DNA of 64,000 bases from Castor canadensis (GCF_047511655.1 NC_133397.1:127556308-127620307); one strand, 5' to 3'. Positions 11,753 through 23,439 are shown, counted from the stretch's first letter. Notes: generated by a model not told the origin, from the sequence alone. A program made the numbers and translations.

Positions 11753-14700
11753 CTGCGGTACACGAGAGGGCCATGAGGGCCAGGATTCGGAGGCCTCCCC
11801 GCCTCCACCTGCCTCGAGTCCTGTACCTCCTGTGCTCCCTCTGCGCTTCTGAGTCAAAGAGGACGCTGAGCATTTTCTCTTTGCACTTCCTCCCACTGGA
11901 GTCCACATCCACTTTGGAGCTTTTCTGCAGAACCAGGTAGTCCTAGGCGATAAAGCAGCGAGTTAGACGCATGTCTCACCCTGACCCAAGGCCCTGCTAT
12001 GGAGGAGCTGGAGCCCTGCAGGCTGGTTTTCACGCCTAGACGCGCTCGGAGTCGAGGAGCAGGGCTGGCTGGGCTTTTACACGGGGCAGATGACATTCTC
12101 ACCGTCCCAGCAGAAGGAGCCCAAGTTTGCATCTGGGCTGTGCTCCCTACAGGCTCCGAGCAAACCCTCTGTGCCTCCATCCACCTGTCCCTACAGACTC
12201 ATGACAGGCCCTGCCTCCTCGGTAGCTCTGGTGATGAAGGGGGTAATTCACTTAAGTACTCACAGGGATACAGTGCAGTGGCACACGCATGTCACAGGGC
12301 GAGTCACCGCTGTTACTACCAACCCAACGGGACAAGGTCATCAGGCACCCGGCACGTGCCACGGAGGCATCTATACATGCACCTCGATCCTAGTAAGGAA
12401 TCTCACACCCACCTAACAGGGAAGGTCACGTAAACTGGTATTCTGGAGACAGTTGTTAAAAAAAAAAGCTCTTAGAAAGATATCACTTCTGTGCATCACC
12501 AGAGTTCTAATCGTCTGCATAGATACTTGCTAACTGATTGACAATTTGATCTGAGGAAAAACACCCACAAAACACTGCATTTATCCTTGGAAGCCCAAGT
12601 TGGTTTAAAGAAAAAACAGAGCCTTTGGGGTAAATAAGAGCAAGAAAATGAAATGTGCATTCATTTTCGTCAGCTAGTATTTTCCCCAAAACGATCAAAG
12701 TGTACAGACAGACTAGAAACTGCCTTCCAATCCGGGGTTCCCTGGTCAGGTGCCAATCCAGCAGACAGGTTGTATCTAATTTACTGTTTTATCTACAGAC
12801 TGCAACCTAGCAAGAGCCTGGTTAAGCAAATGCCAAAGGAGTCTTGTGGTAAGAGCCCACCTCGGAGAGCTAGGTTATTATTCTACACATCTTTGAGATT
12901 ACAGCTTGTTCACACTACATCTGTTTTAAATAAATCCTACTGTAATTATTCCTGACCCAACCTATCTGGAAGTGTAAGGTTTATTAAGTGACTTGTAGCT
13001 CTTTTGATAGTGAAAATATAATAAGCAGTTTTCCTTGTCTGGTCCCTCATAAAGCAGCTTAGAGGAGTTTAGAATAAGAATTTGAAAAATGTGGAGATGA
13101 TGGCTCTGAAGGCACCTGCTGAGACAAGCCAGGCGGAAAGCACAAGTTAGGTGGGAGGTGACAGGGTGACAGTCCTAATGACCCCACTAACACTGAACCC
13201 GGCTACACAGGATAAGCTTCTTTCCCCATATTAGAGACACAAAATTAAAGTGGCAGGATGTATTTTTAACTGCCAGAAAATTACAAATTTTGCAGGCTAT
13301 CCACAAATGTGCGCCTTGCTGTGCCTAACTATGGAAAGAAACACCAATACTCACAAACTCTTAGCACACGGTAGAGTTCGTGGCTAGCTGTAAGAGCAAG
13401 CACAGGTGCCACAGAGGCTTTAAGATTACAGCCTGTCACTTCCACCAAGTGCACGGCCTTTAAAATGTGATCTTATTCTTAAGCTTTGCAAGTTTGCAGT
13501 TGCAAAAGGAGCTGGACATTCTCGAAACAGAAAATGAAGACCCATGGACGTGGTCATGCAGAAACATCTTCCTGATTCTCTACCCCACTGTTAGAAAACA
13601 CACTTCCAGACACCGTGTTAGGGCCAGATTCACAGGCAGCATCTCACTTTCGGCACCTTGATGTTGTTGCGCTCCCCCTGGAGCAAGATCAGTATTGTTC
13701 TGCCGAGGAACATCAGTCTTCCCGTCAGCCCGAGGTCTGCAGCCCACTTCTGCACGGTCCTCACGTACTTGCCCCTGGCTCGCATGTGGTCCAGGTGCAG
13801 GAGAGTCAGCCACAGTCCGTCACCCGCCGTGGCCGCGCTCGCTGACACAGCACACTTCTGACGGCCACCTCCAGTTTCTGGTTGGTCGAGGATGTGCCTG
13901 AGGTTCTGCTGAACCCACAGAACCAGCTCGTGAACCATGGGCCCCATCAAAAGGCTCTGTGCTTGCTCAAGCATCCTCTCCTCCACGGCTGCACACTGGG
14001 CTCGGGTCAGAGGCTCAGAGTTCACAGCAACACGGGGTGGACACGAAGGGTAGTGGACGGGCAGGTGGAACACCAGCTCCAAGGGCGTGTCCGCATCAAG
14101 AAGTCCTTGGGCCCGCGTGAGAATTCTGAACACAGTCCCATCTGTCTCTGGAAGGCATCCAAAGCGATCGTTACTTACGGGTAATGCCACACGAGTGGAA
14201 CACTAATAAATGGTAAGTCTAACAAATGCGATTTAATTCTCAGGGGAAATGCAGAGTTATTTTAGAAGAAACACAATACTAAGAAAGATGTGATTTATGC
14301 ATTGCATCTTCCAACCGCAAACACAGCTCGGGACACTCCTGCTTTCGGGCACACCCCACCCACACCTGCTGCCACACACTCACTCCCACCTGTTTTCACT
14401 CAATTACCAAAACCGTTTTTCATCCTCAGCTTGAGTTGGCGGTTCTGAACACAACAATGACATGTACACAGAAGTCAGTAATGAACTGAAGGTCGCCTGG
14501 ACCGCCCTGCTCTTCACCAAAATGAGCATCGGTGCACCAGGCACTGTGACCCAGGGGCCAACAAGGCACTGCTCGGCCCCCAGACACGGGGACCTGCGGG
14601 GAAGTGTTCTGTGCTCTGGGATGTGCTCGGCCTCCCCCCACTTCTCTCAGGCGATCAAACGTCAGGCAGACGCGTTCTGCAGGGGAGAGGAGCAGAGACC

Positions 14701-17700
14701 AGAGCGGGGCGAATGCATCTCTTGAGGGTGGACCTGCTTCTGCCCGGCCTTTTCCACTTTCTCGTCCCCATTTCCAACAGCCTCCACCAAAACCCGAGTG
14801 CACCCCCATGTGACAGACCCCCACAGAAATGGATCCTGCTTCCTGGACATTGACCCACTGCGTGTAGGAGCCATTGTTCCCCCAGCCACATCCCCCCCCA
14901 CCCTGTTCCTGCAGGACCAGCACTTCAGCAACAGTTCCTCTCTAACAGATGCAGTGTCTGTGCAAGGACTACAGTGTAGGCCATCACCTGGAAACACAGT
15001 CAGCACCCCAAAGACCACACTCAGATCACTCACACTTGTGGATGTGACGGTCTGCATGACAGTTTGTGGACAAAAAAATTTTCCAAACTTGGCAAGGTAC
15101 CTCCATCTAAAATCCACCACATTTCTCAAAATTCCTCTTTCTTTCATTGAGTTAATCTTTCTTTTAATGTACTTGTTGTACCCAGCAGACAATTAGTACA
15201 TTCTGCTGTGTGGGACGACAATCACCAGCAAGCCAGTAGACATGACCATCAGGCTGAACAGACTCTCCAGGGATCATCGGGGAGTCCATGGTCTCTCTCA
15301 AGGAGAAGGTATAACTTTTCAAGATCTCCATTCACAGCCAGCAACCAGTGGCTCATGCCTGTAATCCCAGCTACTTGGGAGGCTGAGATCAGGAGGATCA
15401 CAGTTCAAGGTTAGCCCAGGCAAAAAATGTAGCGAGACCCTCATCTCAAGCAATTGCTGGACATGGTGAGGCACACCCGTCATCCCAAACTAGGCTGAGA
15501 TCAGGAGGTGGTGCCAGGTCAGCCAGGCCAAAGAAAGTTTGTGAGACCCCATCTCAACAGAAAAAAGTTGGGTGTGGTAGTGCATGCTACCACATCCCAG
15601 CTACCAGGAAGCATAAAACAGGAAGATTGCAGCCCAGCCTGCGCAAAAAGTGAGACTCAGTCTCCAAAATAATGAGAGCAAAAATAGCTGGAGGTGCAGC
15701 TCAAGCAGTAGAGCCCCGCCTAACAAGCTCTCAATGCAAACCCCAGTACTGCCAAAAAAAACCTTCATTCATGTGTAACAAACATTTCACCAGCACACTC
15801 CTGGCCCCGGACACTGTACAGGTCTCTGGGTGACAGATGCTGTCACTGACTCATGGATTCTCTCCTACCTAAAACTGTCATTATTTACGCATACGTGTAA
15901 CGTACACAAACATCGAGGTGCGCACTCCAGGGGCTGGCATCTCGGAGGTCCTCCGAGCGGAAGGCTCAAGGACCTGTGCGTGACAGCCAGCCTTGGAGGT
16001 GCTTCCCTCTAGGTCACATTTCTGGTGACCAATGTAATAAAGACCATGCACTCCCTCAGGAGAAGGAGCGAGCAGAATTGCGGCCAACCTCCTGTGCCCA
16101 CTGTGCGTGCAGTCTTAAGATCCCAGGGAGCCTCCATCTCCCAGGACTTCAGGGTCCCTAAACTCAGCGCTCCTCGGCTGTGACAAGCACCACTGTGTGC
16201 ACACTTCCACCTCTGCCACCTCCTGGACAAGGGACAAGGACACCTCCTGTGCGGTGGGCAGCACCGGCTTGCTCCACCTGGGGAGCTGTCTCCTCCGCAG
16301 CTGAAGCTCTGGTGGCCTCTGGCTGCAGCTTTTGGGGAGGGCTCCATCCATCACTGACAGTGCTCTGTCCTTGTCATCCTTGCACACAAGCCCTACCTCC
16401 TCCAACACCATTCCAGTCACCGTCACTCAGTGCCTCCTTCCCTCTCAACCTCCCTGCAGCCTTCCTGACACCTCCGTGGGGCTGTGTGCTTCAGTCTTTC
16501 AGACCCTGGCGACTGCGGCTGAGCCCAGCTGGCGCTTCATCACCGAAATGATGGAGAAGAGGGGAGGAGGCCCACTGGAGCACCTCAGCTGCACGGGGGA
16601 TATTCAGTTTTTGGGATCGAGCGAGTAGCCGGGAGTCATAGACTCACAGAGCAGCAGGCTAAATACTGGACCCAAAATCGTGCACACCCCAGGCCTACGA
16701 CCCTCGTCCTGGACCACCCTGTCGTCTAAATGTAATCACAGACCCTGCCAACTTGATTTCAGACCTGCAGACCTTTAAGAACTCAAATGTGCTGGTTTAG
16801 CCTCACCATTTGTGGTCATTTGTTAGGACAGCCACAGAAAACTGAGTTATCTGTGGCCTACAAAGCAAGCTTCCCTCTTTCTGTTTTTTTTTTTCCAGTA
16901 CTGGCATTGGAACTCAGAGCCTTGCATTTGTCAAGCAGGAGCTCTACCATGTGAGCCACACCCACAGCCCTTCAGGCTTTAGTTATTTTTTGAAGAGGGC
17001 CTAGTGTTTTATGCCCAAGCTAGTCTGGATCCTGACTCTCCTATTCGCACTTCCCAAGTAGCTGGGATTATAGGCAGGAGCCACAGTGCCCAGTCAAGCT
17101 TTTCCCCTTCCTGATCTAAACCCTGGAGCCAGGTGAGGCATACTGGAACACGTCTATAGTGCCAGCTACTCGGCAGGAGAATGTAGGAGGACTGCAGTTT
17201 GAGGCCAGCCCAGGCAAAAGACAGTGTGAGACCCTACCTGAAAGAAGAAGAAGAAGGAGGAAAAAGGAAATAGAAAAATCCAAGCGCACAGTTTCCCCTC
17301 TCTGTCGTACAGCACAAGTACCCAGGGGTTCCAGGGCAGAGCAGTGAGCCAGCTGCCAGGAGGACAGCCAGCCACGCACACCCTCACCAGCTTTCTTTGC
17401 CCTCTGTCTTCTCTGGTCCTAGACAGGAAGCCGAAAGGCAGTGGGAGCCAGCCTTTTCCTCAGAAAACTGGAAGTGTGAGTTCTAGCCGACGTTCAGGAC
17501 ACGGACTGGGGTCTCTGTCAGGACGGACTGACACTCCTCATCTTCTCGGTGAACCCGCCCCACATGCTCGCCATCGCTGCCAACCAGAACTGCACAAGGT
17601 GACGCTGTCTCGTTGCACTGAGGTCCATGGGGATAAATCAGTCTTTTAAACTCATTTCTCCCTAAAACTAGACCTGCGCGTCCTGCCCTCTCATGCCTAC

Positions 17701-20366
17701 CTCGGTTTCTATATGCAATTAGAATGGTCCTTGTCCTTCTTTGCGTGACTGTCACACGCACTGTGTGTTTTTCCCACCTGCTTCCAGGTTATTCACAGCT
17801 TAGCCACAGAGTACGTGCAGAAAACCAACTGCTCTCTGCCTCTCCCAGCCCCCAACTGCAAACTAAAACGTCCACAAACCCCGAGGCCACTGTGTCTGTC
17901 CCAACGACCCTGCCATGTGCAGGTCTGACCCTCTGCTCGAAGTGCAGGCACCTGTTCAGCAGCTCTTTCTTTTTTATAAGTCACTCTGCTTCACGACAGT
18001 AAGTGCTCCGAGCTCCTGAGTCACAGGCTGGAGCAGGTTCAAGCCTGTCCTTCCTCAAAGCACAGAGCAGAAATGTGCTCCTCACCGCGCCCAGACAAGA
18101 GACGTTCAAACCGACCCTACCTATGTCCACTCTAATGGCTTTTTTGCAGGACTGGGGTTTGAACTCAGGGCTTCCTGCCTGCAAAGAAGGGGCTCTACTG
18201 TTTGAGCCACACCGCCATTTTCCTCTGGTTATTTTGGAGACGAGCTAGTTGCTGTGCTGGCCTCGAACCTTGATCCTCCTGATCTCAGCCTCCCCATTAG
18301 CTAGGATCACAGGCCTGCGCTAATGTTAAGGTTAGGATTTCGCTCTACTTCGTGGCCTGTAACACACAGCAGAAACCCTCACAGACACTGGGTCTGAGAG
18401 CAAGTCCTTCAGGATTCACAGGGAGCCCAGCGAGAAGCCACTCCCACAGCGTGCAGGCTGACAGTCCCTACACACGCCTTTCCTTTTTCAGTGTTTCTAG
18501 ACCCTCAGAGACTCACGACCACGTGGAGCCCAGCACCTTCTGGACCTCATGTGGCAGGTTCTTCCCTCTGACTCCCGGGCCGCTTGCCACACACAGCGCC
18601 ACCAGTGCTTGTTGTATACTTCAGCTGCATTCTCACATATGCTGGAAGCGTGGGTGGAAGGGTCTGTGTGCGACTGTGGTGACCTACTTTGCACTTGACA
18701 CAAGCATTCATACACTGGACAGCCCACTCTGAAGCTGCTGTGCAAACGTACTAGGCGATACAGACTTCTACACACCTCCCGCGTCACACGTTTGTGGCCT
18801 GTGGACAAGCACTGGCACAGCAGCTCTCCGGCCCCAGGAAGGAGAAGAAGACACAGAGCAATGGCTCACCTGGCTCACAGGTGCACGCACACTTTGGGGT
18901 TGTTTTGAGCATAAGGTCGTAAGTTTGTCTGGGTGCTTGCTAAATTCTCTTTCCGGACACAGAAGGCCATCCCAAGCAAAGTCAGCAAGATCCTAATCTC
19001 AAAAATCAAGCCAGGCTTGGTGACAACTACCTGTAATCCCAGCTTCCAAGGCCAGCCAGAGCAAAAGCATGAGACCCTATCAGAAACCAAACTACAGAGG
19101 ACGGGGTGATGGCTCAGGGTTAGAGCATTTGCCCAGCACCAGGCCCTGAGTTCAATTCCCACGTCTGCCAAAACGACAGAGAGAGAGCTTGATATAGGAG
19201 AGGTCCTTACACTACAGCCTGCAGTCACTTAACCAGTTCTGGTGATCTCTGCAGACCAGAAGCTGAGTGCAGGCATCAAGAGGATGCACAGAAGGAGGGG
19301 CAGTGACCACACTGGACCTGGGCTGTCTACACCACATGGGGAGGGACAGAAGGCCATGGATTTGGTCCACCCTCCCAGCTAGAGTATGGGGGTCACTTTA
19401 TCTGCTACTCCTGGTGCCTCTGAGTGTGAGCTCTATTACAACCCTTACAGAGGTCAAAATGGACAGAAAGGCCAGAAAATTCGTAGCACAAACGAAGTCA
19501 GCTACACTGAGGCTCACTCAGTCCCCTCGGCCTGGCTGACCTGGGCCAGCACCCTGACCTTCCCAGGCTGTCCTCACCCAGGAAATGGCAACCTCAGCAA
19601 CGGGTCCTAATGCCACAGGCATCAGGAAGGAACTGATGGTGCTGAGTGCTAAATCCTCCATCCCAAAGTGACAGGGACAGCCAGAGTGGTGGCCAGGAAC
19701 CTGATGCATGGTTAGCATGTCAGAGAAAGCACCCTCACCTTCCCCTCAGCAAACAGCCGTGAGCACCAAGCACCAAGCACCCCACTTGAGCTCACCCCAG
19801 TGAGTCTCCTGGCAACACAGTGTCTTAGGCTGATCCTTTCATAATTCAATTACTTATTGAATCAAATTAATTAGGAGGACGACTTGAAAGTCACGCTCAA
19901 TTTCCAGCCCCAGAGTTCTCGGTATTAAGAAACCGCGGTCCTCCTTTCAGCACTTCCTTCTGGGGGTCGCTCTGACCCCGCAGCAGGACTTAGGGCTCCT
20001 CACAGGCTCGTGACCTGTGAGTCACTCGACAAACACCCCGAGGACCTGCAGGTGCTGGGCACTGGGGAGGTGAGCAGTTGGACAGGTGAGAGCCATCACG
20101 GCAGGTGCGTGGTGCCTGTCGAAGACACCGGGCAATGTCAATGCGGGGGGCTGGATTTGGGGTGTGCAGCGCGGGCCAGGGCACGCGTTGTGGGGTGGAG
20201 ACCAGCTCCGGTCTCCATCCTTCCCTAACCGGGTCCCAACTGCGGCCGCGGGGACAGCGGAGGCCACGGCCGGGTATTCACCTGAGCGGCTCAACACCTC
20301 CCACTCGTGCGGACCGCAGAAAATCGCCGCCAAGGCCTGGAGCTCCTCCCGCACCAGCTCCGCCAT
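11641..20366 (-). CDS. RWDD3: RWD domain-containing protein 3 (RSUME), complete gene
   Basis: Four coding exons (20282-20366, 13657-14147, 11827-11942, 11641-11752) splice in frame to 804 nt, 267 aa, the same length I recall for the human protein. The family protein binds the SUMO E2 enzyme UBC9 through its RWD domain, raises SUMO conjugation, and is linked to IkB and HIF1A stabilisation. Visible support: start [17 protein letters not shown]; the RWD-type motif [11 protein letters not shown] at residues 56-66, where Tyr61 and Pro62 sit exactly at the pair reported as needed for UBC9 binding in rat RSUME; and the conserved end [17 protein letters not shown]. The ATG at 20366 is chosen because it matches the family start and has a strong context (A at -3, G at +4). 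All introns have GT/AG ends; introns are about 6.1 kb, 1.7 kb and 74 bp. No disabling change is seen, so I read it as functional. Confidence 0.96.
11753..11826 (-). other. RWDD3: RWDD3 intron 3, only 74 bp
   Basis: Starts GTACAGG and ends TACCGCAG in the minus sense. It is GC-rich and near the lower size limit for mammalian introns. Removing it restores the conserved RRFLEF junction. If it is kept, the frame stays open to 11646 and gives a different C-terminus (see findings). I do not know whether other mammals have it at this size. Confidence 0.85.
11827..11942 (-). CDS. RWDD3: RWDD3 exon 3
   Basis: Encodes [20 protein letters not shown] and on to AQREHR, with the last two bases AG of a split Arg codon. 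Acceptor ATCGCCTAG precedes it, and donor AG|GTACAG follows. Matches the family segment around 'VDVDSSGKKCKEKM'. Confidence 0.95.
13657..14147 (-). CDS. RWDD3: RWDD3 exon 2, bulk of the RWD domain
   Basis: 491 nt, from the split Glu codon before TDGTVFRI to GERNNIK. Holds the HYPSCPP motif, [20 protein letters not shown], the helix [18 protein letters not shown] and the downstream [19 protein letters not shown] segment. The acceptor is CCTTCCAG and the donor AAG|GTGCCG. Confidence 0.97.
15337..15765 (+). repeat. Triple B1 + dID composite SINE
   Basis: Three B1-like monomers begin at about 15337, 15455 and 15567, each with 'GAGATCAGGAGG' or 'CCCAGCTAC' type B1 landmarks and an A-rich end, and are followed by a dID unit from about 15685 (GCTCAAGCAGTAGAG, CAAACCCCAGTACTGCC) with an A tail. 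Confidence 0.8.
16885..17095 (-). repeat. Composite B1-dID SINE
   Basis: A T run at 16887-16897 (the A tail on minus) is followed by the reverse of dID ('GAACTCAGAGCCTTGC') and of B1 ('AAGTAGCTGGGATTATAGGC'). Confidence 0.85.
17130..17260 (+). repeat. B1-like SINE monomer
   Basis: 'AGGTGAGGCATACTGGAACA' to 'GTGTGAGACCCTACCTGAAA', followed by an AAG/AAGG-rich tail. No dID part follows, so it is a single monomer or truncated copy. Confidence 0.75.
18137..18320 (-). repeat. Composite B1-dID SINE
   Basis: Reverse-oriented dID ('GACTGGGGTTTGAACTCAGG', 'TTGAGCCACACC') followed by reverse B1 ('CTGATCTCAGCC', 'TAGCTAGGATCACAGGC'). Confidence 0.85.
18985..19175 (+). repeat. Composite B1-dID SINE
   Basis: 'AGCCAGGCTTGGTGACAACT' (B1-like head), 'GCATGAGACCCTATC', then the dID portion 'GGTTAGAGCATTTGCCCAGC' and 'GAGTTCAATTCCCACGTCTG'. 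Confidence 0.75.
20282..20366 (-). CDS. RWDD3: RWDD3 exon 1 (coding part)
   Basis: Encodes the first 28 residues, [20 protein letters not shown] and EWEVLSRS, plus the first base of Glu29. The donor is TCAG|GTGAAT. An in-frame non-ATG stretch continues upstream, but the family start and the strong Kozak context favour this ATG. Confidence 0.96.
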
Positions 20367-20478
20367 GTTCGCGGCCCGGGCTCGCACCTCCTCTTCCGCC
20401 TCCCGGTCAGGAGCAGCGCAGCCACGCGGCCACTGGGGGGCGCCCGCGTCCGCGCAGCCCGGCCGGAAAAGAGCCGGA

Positions 20479-20510
20479 GGGGCGGGGAAAGGGGCGGGGA
20501 AGGGGCGGGG
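20479..20510 (+). promoter_or_regulatory. Predicted G-quadruplex / Sp1 cluster
   Basis: Six closely spaced runs of four G separated by C, AAA or AA loops (GGGGCGGGGAAAGGGGCGGG and on). It sits about 115 bases upstream of the RWDD3 ATG, on the strand that is the template for RWDD3. Confidence 0.7.
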
Positions 20511-20870
20511 CGACGCGAGAGCGGGGGGGGAAATGGAGCTGGGTGAGAGCGAAGTTGGGCGGGGCGAAGAGCGGGGCGGGGCTATGGGCCGGGTGAAAAA
20601 GGGGCGGGGGCGGTGACAGTGACGGGAAGGGGGGACGAGGGGAGGGGCGAGTGGGAAGGAGGTAGACGGGACGGGGCGAGGGGGGAGGTGATAGGTGGGG
20701 CTAAAACATCGCAGGGGGCGGAGCGAAGGGCCGGGTGAAAAGGGGGCGTGGCGGAGACTGTGAGTGGGCGGGGAGTGAGGGGCGGGCCAGTGGGAGGGCG
20801 GTGGGCGGGGCTACAGCACGGGGAGGGGCGGGGCCAGAAACCCCGCCCAGAGCCCGCTGCTCTTTAATTC

Positions 20871-23231
20871 AACGTGGGAGGTTCATCCTCTCGGTTTGGG
20901 GTTTTTCTCCGAGGTCCAGGGCCTCGCTCACCCAACTCTGTGCCCACCAGAGGGCCGCCCAGCCCACCTGCTGCTTCCGGGGCAAAGCCCCACGTCCTGT
21001 AGATCGAGTCCCGGGCTTTGAACATCATATCTTCCCTCACCCAGGCTGGGCCATGGGCTCTGGGGTGGGGATGGACAGCACCGACGGGAAGAGAGGAGAC
21101 CCCGCAGGGTGAGCCCTTGTCCTGCTCTTGACCTGTGTCCGGGATCCGCAGGGACAAAGGCATACAAATCGCCCTGGTGCAGCTGGTGGTGACCCCGGCG
21201 GGCTGGGCTGGGTTTAGCAGCGATGACCTCCGAGATGCTGAACTGGTACCAGTCCCGGACCCGGGAGCAGGTCCGGATTCCCGCAAAGGGTCAGAGAGCG
21301 GAGGTGGGCTTGCCAGCCCTGGCCTTCGGAGGTGACCCTGGACCTTGTCATCATGTCCCCATGTCTCCTGCCTTCAGAGAACAGCCCTGCTGAAAGAGTC
21401 AGTGTGATCCAGGAACAAAACACTAGCAAACGCTGGCTTCTCGGTGTTTATTATTTTGTACTGGTAAATGCAAAACAACACAATGTGTCCATTACCATTT
21501 TGACTCCAGGAGCTTAAATAATAATGGAAAGACAGAGTTGGGCATGGTGGTGCATGCCTGTAATCCCAGCTCTTGGGAGGCTGAGGATTGATAAGTTTGT
21601 GACCCAAACTTATAAATTTGAGAAATACCAATAGGGTAACAGAATTAGCAATCCATTGTGTTGCACTAGTCTGTGGTGCTTGTGTCTCTTGGTATGTTTG
21701 ACTTGTCCTCTTTTTTTCAACCTAAATTTAAAAGGCTGAAGCCCCCCAAAATCAGCTTGTCTTGCTCAGGCAGTTCTCACAGCTTTTGTTTGCATCAGAA
21801 ATAGCATTTTGTGAGCTAAATCAAGGAATTTTGGTGGCTGCACAGTGGCCCCTGTCATTGACCTGTTACCAGAGTTTTAGGGCATATGACTGGATTCCAG
21901 GCATCTTGACAGACTAGGCTTGGCCACCTGTTCCAATACACAATTAAAGAGACCAGAATGTAAAGGCAGAGAAAGGGGGTTTCATCAACATTGCCACATT
22001 GGGATAAGTAAAGGGATTGATTCAGTGACCCCCCAAGACCGTCTTTGGGGTACTGACATGAGCCTGCAGATTATATTGGGAAGGGCAGAGGCGGGAGTGG
22101 GGGTGGGGGCACAGTTTAATTGTCTTGGTCAAACTGTGGTGTGGTTCATGGTGGGGACTTGTCAAGACAAGAAAGTCATTGCCGCCTAGAGGGTAGGTTC
22201 GACTTTTTCATGAAGATGTTTATCGGTCAGTCCTGTCCTTCCTAGAACCCAAGGTGACTACAGGAGAGACTCAGGAGGAAAAGGTCAAAGAGGCAAAAAT
22301 GGAGCCAGAGGGGCCAATGGAGTTAGTCCAGAGACCAGGCTAGGCTCCAGATCCCCACTGTGAGGTCATCAACCCATTTCCATGGGGTGAAAGGTTGGAG
22401 GTGATTTTCTTCAGTAACTGCTTCCTGATGATAGGGGGCGCTGTAGGAATCTGGAATGAAAGGCCCTGTGAGGGTCACAAAACTGTCCCCTGTGCCTTGG
22501 GGTTTGAAGGGAGATGAGACAGGTTAGCCATCACCAGTTTTCAGACAGGCACTCCTGGAGTGAGTCACATGCCTCAGTGCAGAGTTCAGCGGCCAGATGA
22601 CCCAAAGTTTTCAGACAAAGGGGACAGGGGTGAAATGAAGAGCAGAGATGTGAGGTTTTCTCTGCTTTTAGTTATCTCGTGGGTCCAAGTTAGGAGTCAG
22701 TGTTCTTTGGGAAAAAGAGTTTCTGAATGCCTGTTAAAGCTTACAAAGGTCAGAATAAACTTGTCTGATTCTGAGCCTCAGAATCCACAGTACTTGACCA
22801 TCCTCATTCTCCCTGCTGCAGAAAAGGGAACTGCAAAGAGGAAACAGGAAAGGAAAAGTCACAAGATGAACTGCAGGAGATACGGTTTTCAGAGGATGTC
22901 ATGGGATTTCAGTGACCCCAAGTAATGAGGAGCAGTGCTGTGCACATAGTTGGAAAGACAAAGGTTTATTTAAACTCAAAATTATCTCTAATGTGGACAC
23001 TTTGTTTTTAAAACAACAAAAAAAAAGAACTTCTTTGAATTACTTCCAAAATAGCAGCAGTTGAAATAGTACAGTGGGCTCAAAGTAAGCCCTTAAGAGG
23101 GAGGTGAACAAAAGAATAAACTTTCATTTAAAATGACACCAAGTTATCTGATTTGTTTGGAGTCCAGCGTTACTATTAAAAGCAGTAGGAACATATTAAT
23201 TTAGTTATTTGGCTTATTTGTTAAAGATAAT
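20871..23231. other. Spacer upstream of RWDD3, no gene recognised
   Basis: GC-rich shoulder to about 21340, then ordinary DNA with a partial B1 SINE (21533-21600). The 21700-22600 part has the uneven composition of an old LTR element but I cannot assign a family. Confidence 0.45.
21533..21600 (+). repeat. B1-like SINE, truncated
   Basis: 'GTTGGGCATGGTGGTGCATG' and 'TGTAATCCCAGCTCTTGGGA', a clear B1 left end that breaks off before the central A-rich part. Confidence 0.85.
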
Positions 23232-23343
23232 GTAGCCAGGTATGGTGGTACATGCCTGTAATCCCAGCACTCTGGAGACTAAAGCAGGAAGATCTTGAAT
23301 CCGAGGCCAGCCTGGGCTACACAGCAAGATCCTGTCTCAAAGA
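23232..23343 (+). repeat. B1-like SINE
   Basis: 'GCCAGGTATGGTGGTACATG', 'CCCAGCACTCTGGAGA', 'GAGGCCAGCCTGGGCTACAC', 'CAAGATCCTGTCTCAAAG'. This is a full-length B1 close to the muroid form, without dID. Confidence 0.9.
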
Positions 23344-23435
23344 TTTTTTTTTTCATTTATTCATATGTGCATACATTGGGCCATTTCTCCCCCCTCCCCC
23401 CTGTCCCCCACCCCGTCCCTCTCCCCTCAAAGATA
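23344..23435 (-). mobile_element. L1 3' end, severely 5'-truncated
   Basis: On minus it ends with AATAAATGAA and a poly(A) (T run at 23344-23354), after 'GCACATATG' and a G-rich tract. The same 3' end is found in the L1 at 33180. It inserted next to the A-rich end of the B1 SINE. Confidence 0.8.
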
Positions 23436-23439
23436 CTTT

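Larger units (their letters stand above)
14148..20281 (-). other. RWDD3: RWDD3 intron 1 (about 6.1 kb)
   Basis: Donor CAG|GTGAAT at 20281, acceptor at 14148. It holds several SINEs (15337-15765, 16885-17095, 17130-17245, 18137-18315, 19000-19170). The GC-rich open frames in it (for example 14426-15192, 16009-16551) are in alternative frames of non-coding DNA and show no known domain. Confidence 0.85.
20200..20870. promoter_or_regulatory. RWDD3: CpG island promoter of RWDD3
   Basis: Covers RWDD3 exon 1 and about 500 bases upstream of its ATG. The plus strand upstream half carries many GGGGCGGG or GGGCGGGG boxes (Sp1/KLF type) and no obvious TATA box, typical of a housekeeping promoter. Start sites are inferred to lie near 20390-20450. 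Divergent transcription on plus is possible but not shown. Confidence 0.85.

Noticed and set aside
14148-14175. GTAAGT just upstream of the RWDD3 exon 2 acceptor, considered as a recursive splice site
   Set aside because: A recursive site needs an acceptor AG directly before GTAAGT; here the preceding bases are CCC.
14426-15196. Open frames of 132-176 codons in RWDD3 intron 1
   Set aside because: They overlap one another on both strands, lack any family signature and lie in an intron between well-defined exons.
20022-20616. Long open frames on both strands across the CpG island (up to 176 codons)
   Set aside because: High GC removes stop codons by chance. Only the short RWDD3 exon 1 frame matches a known protein; the others read as Gly/Arg/Ala-rich noise.
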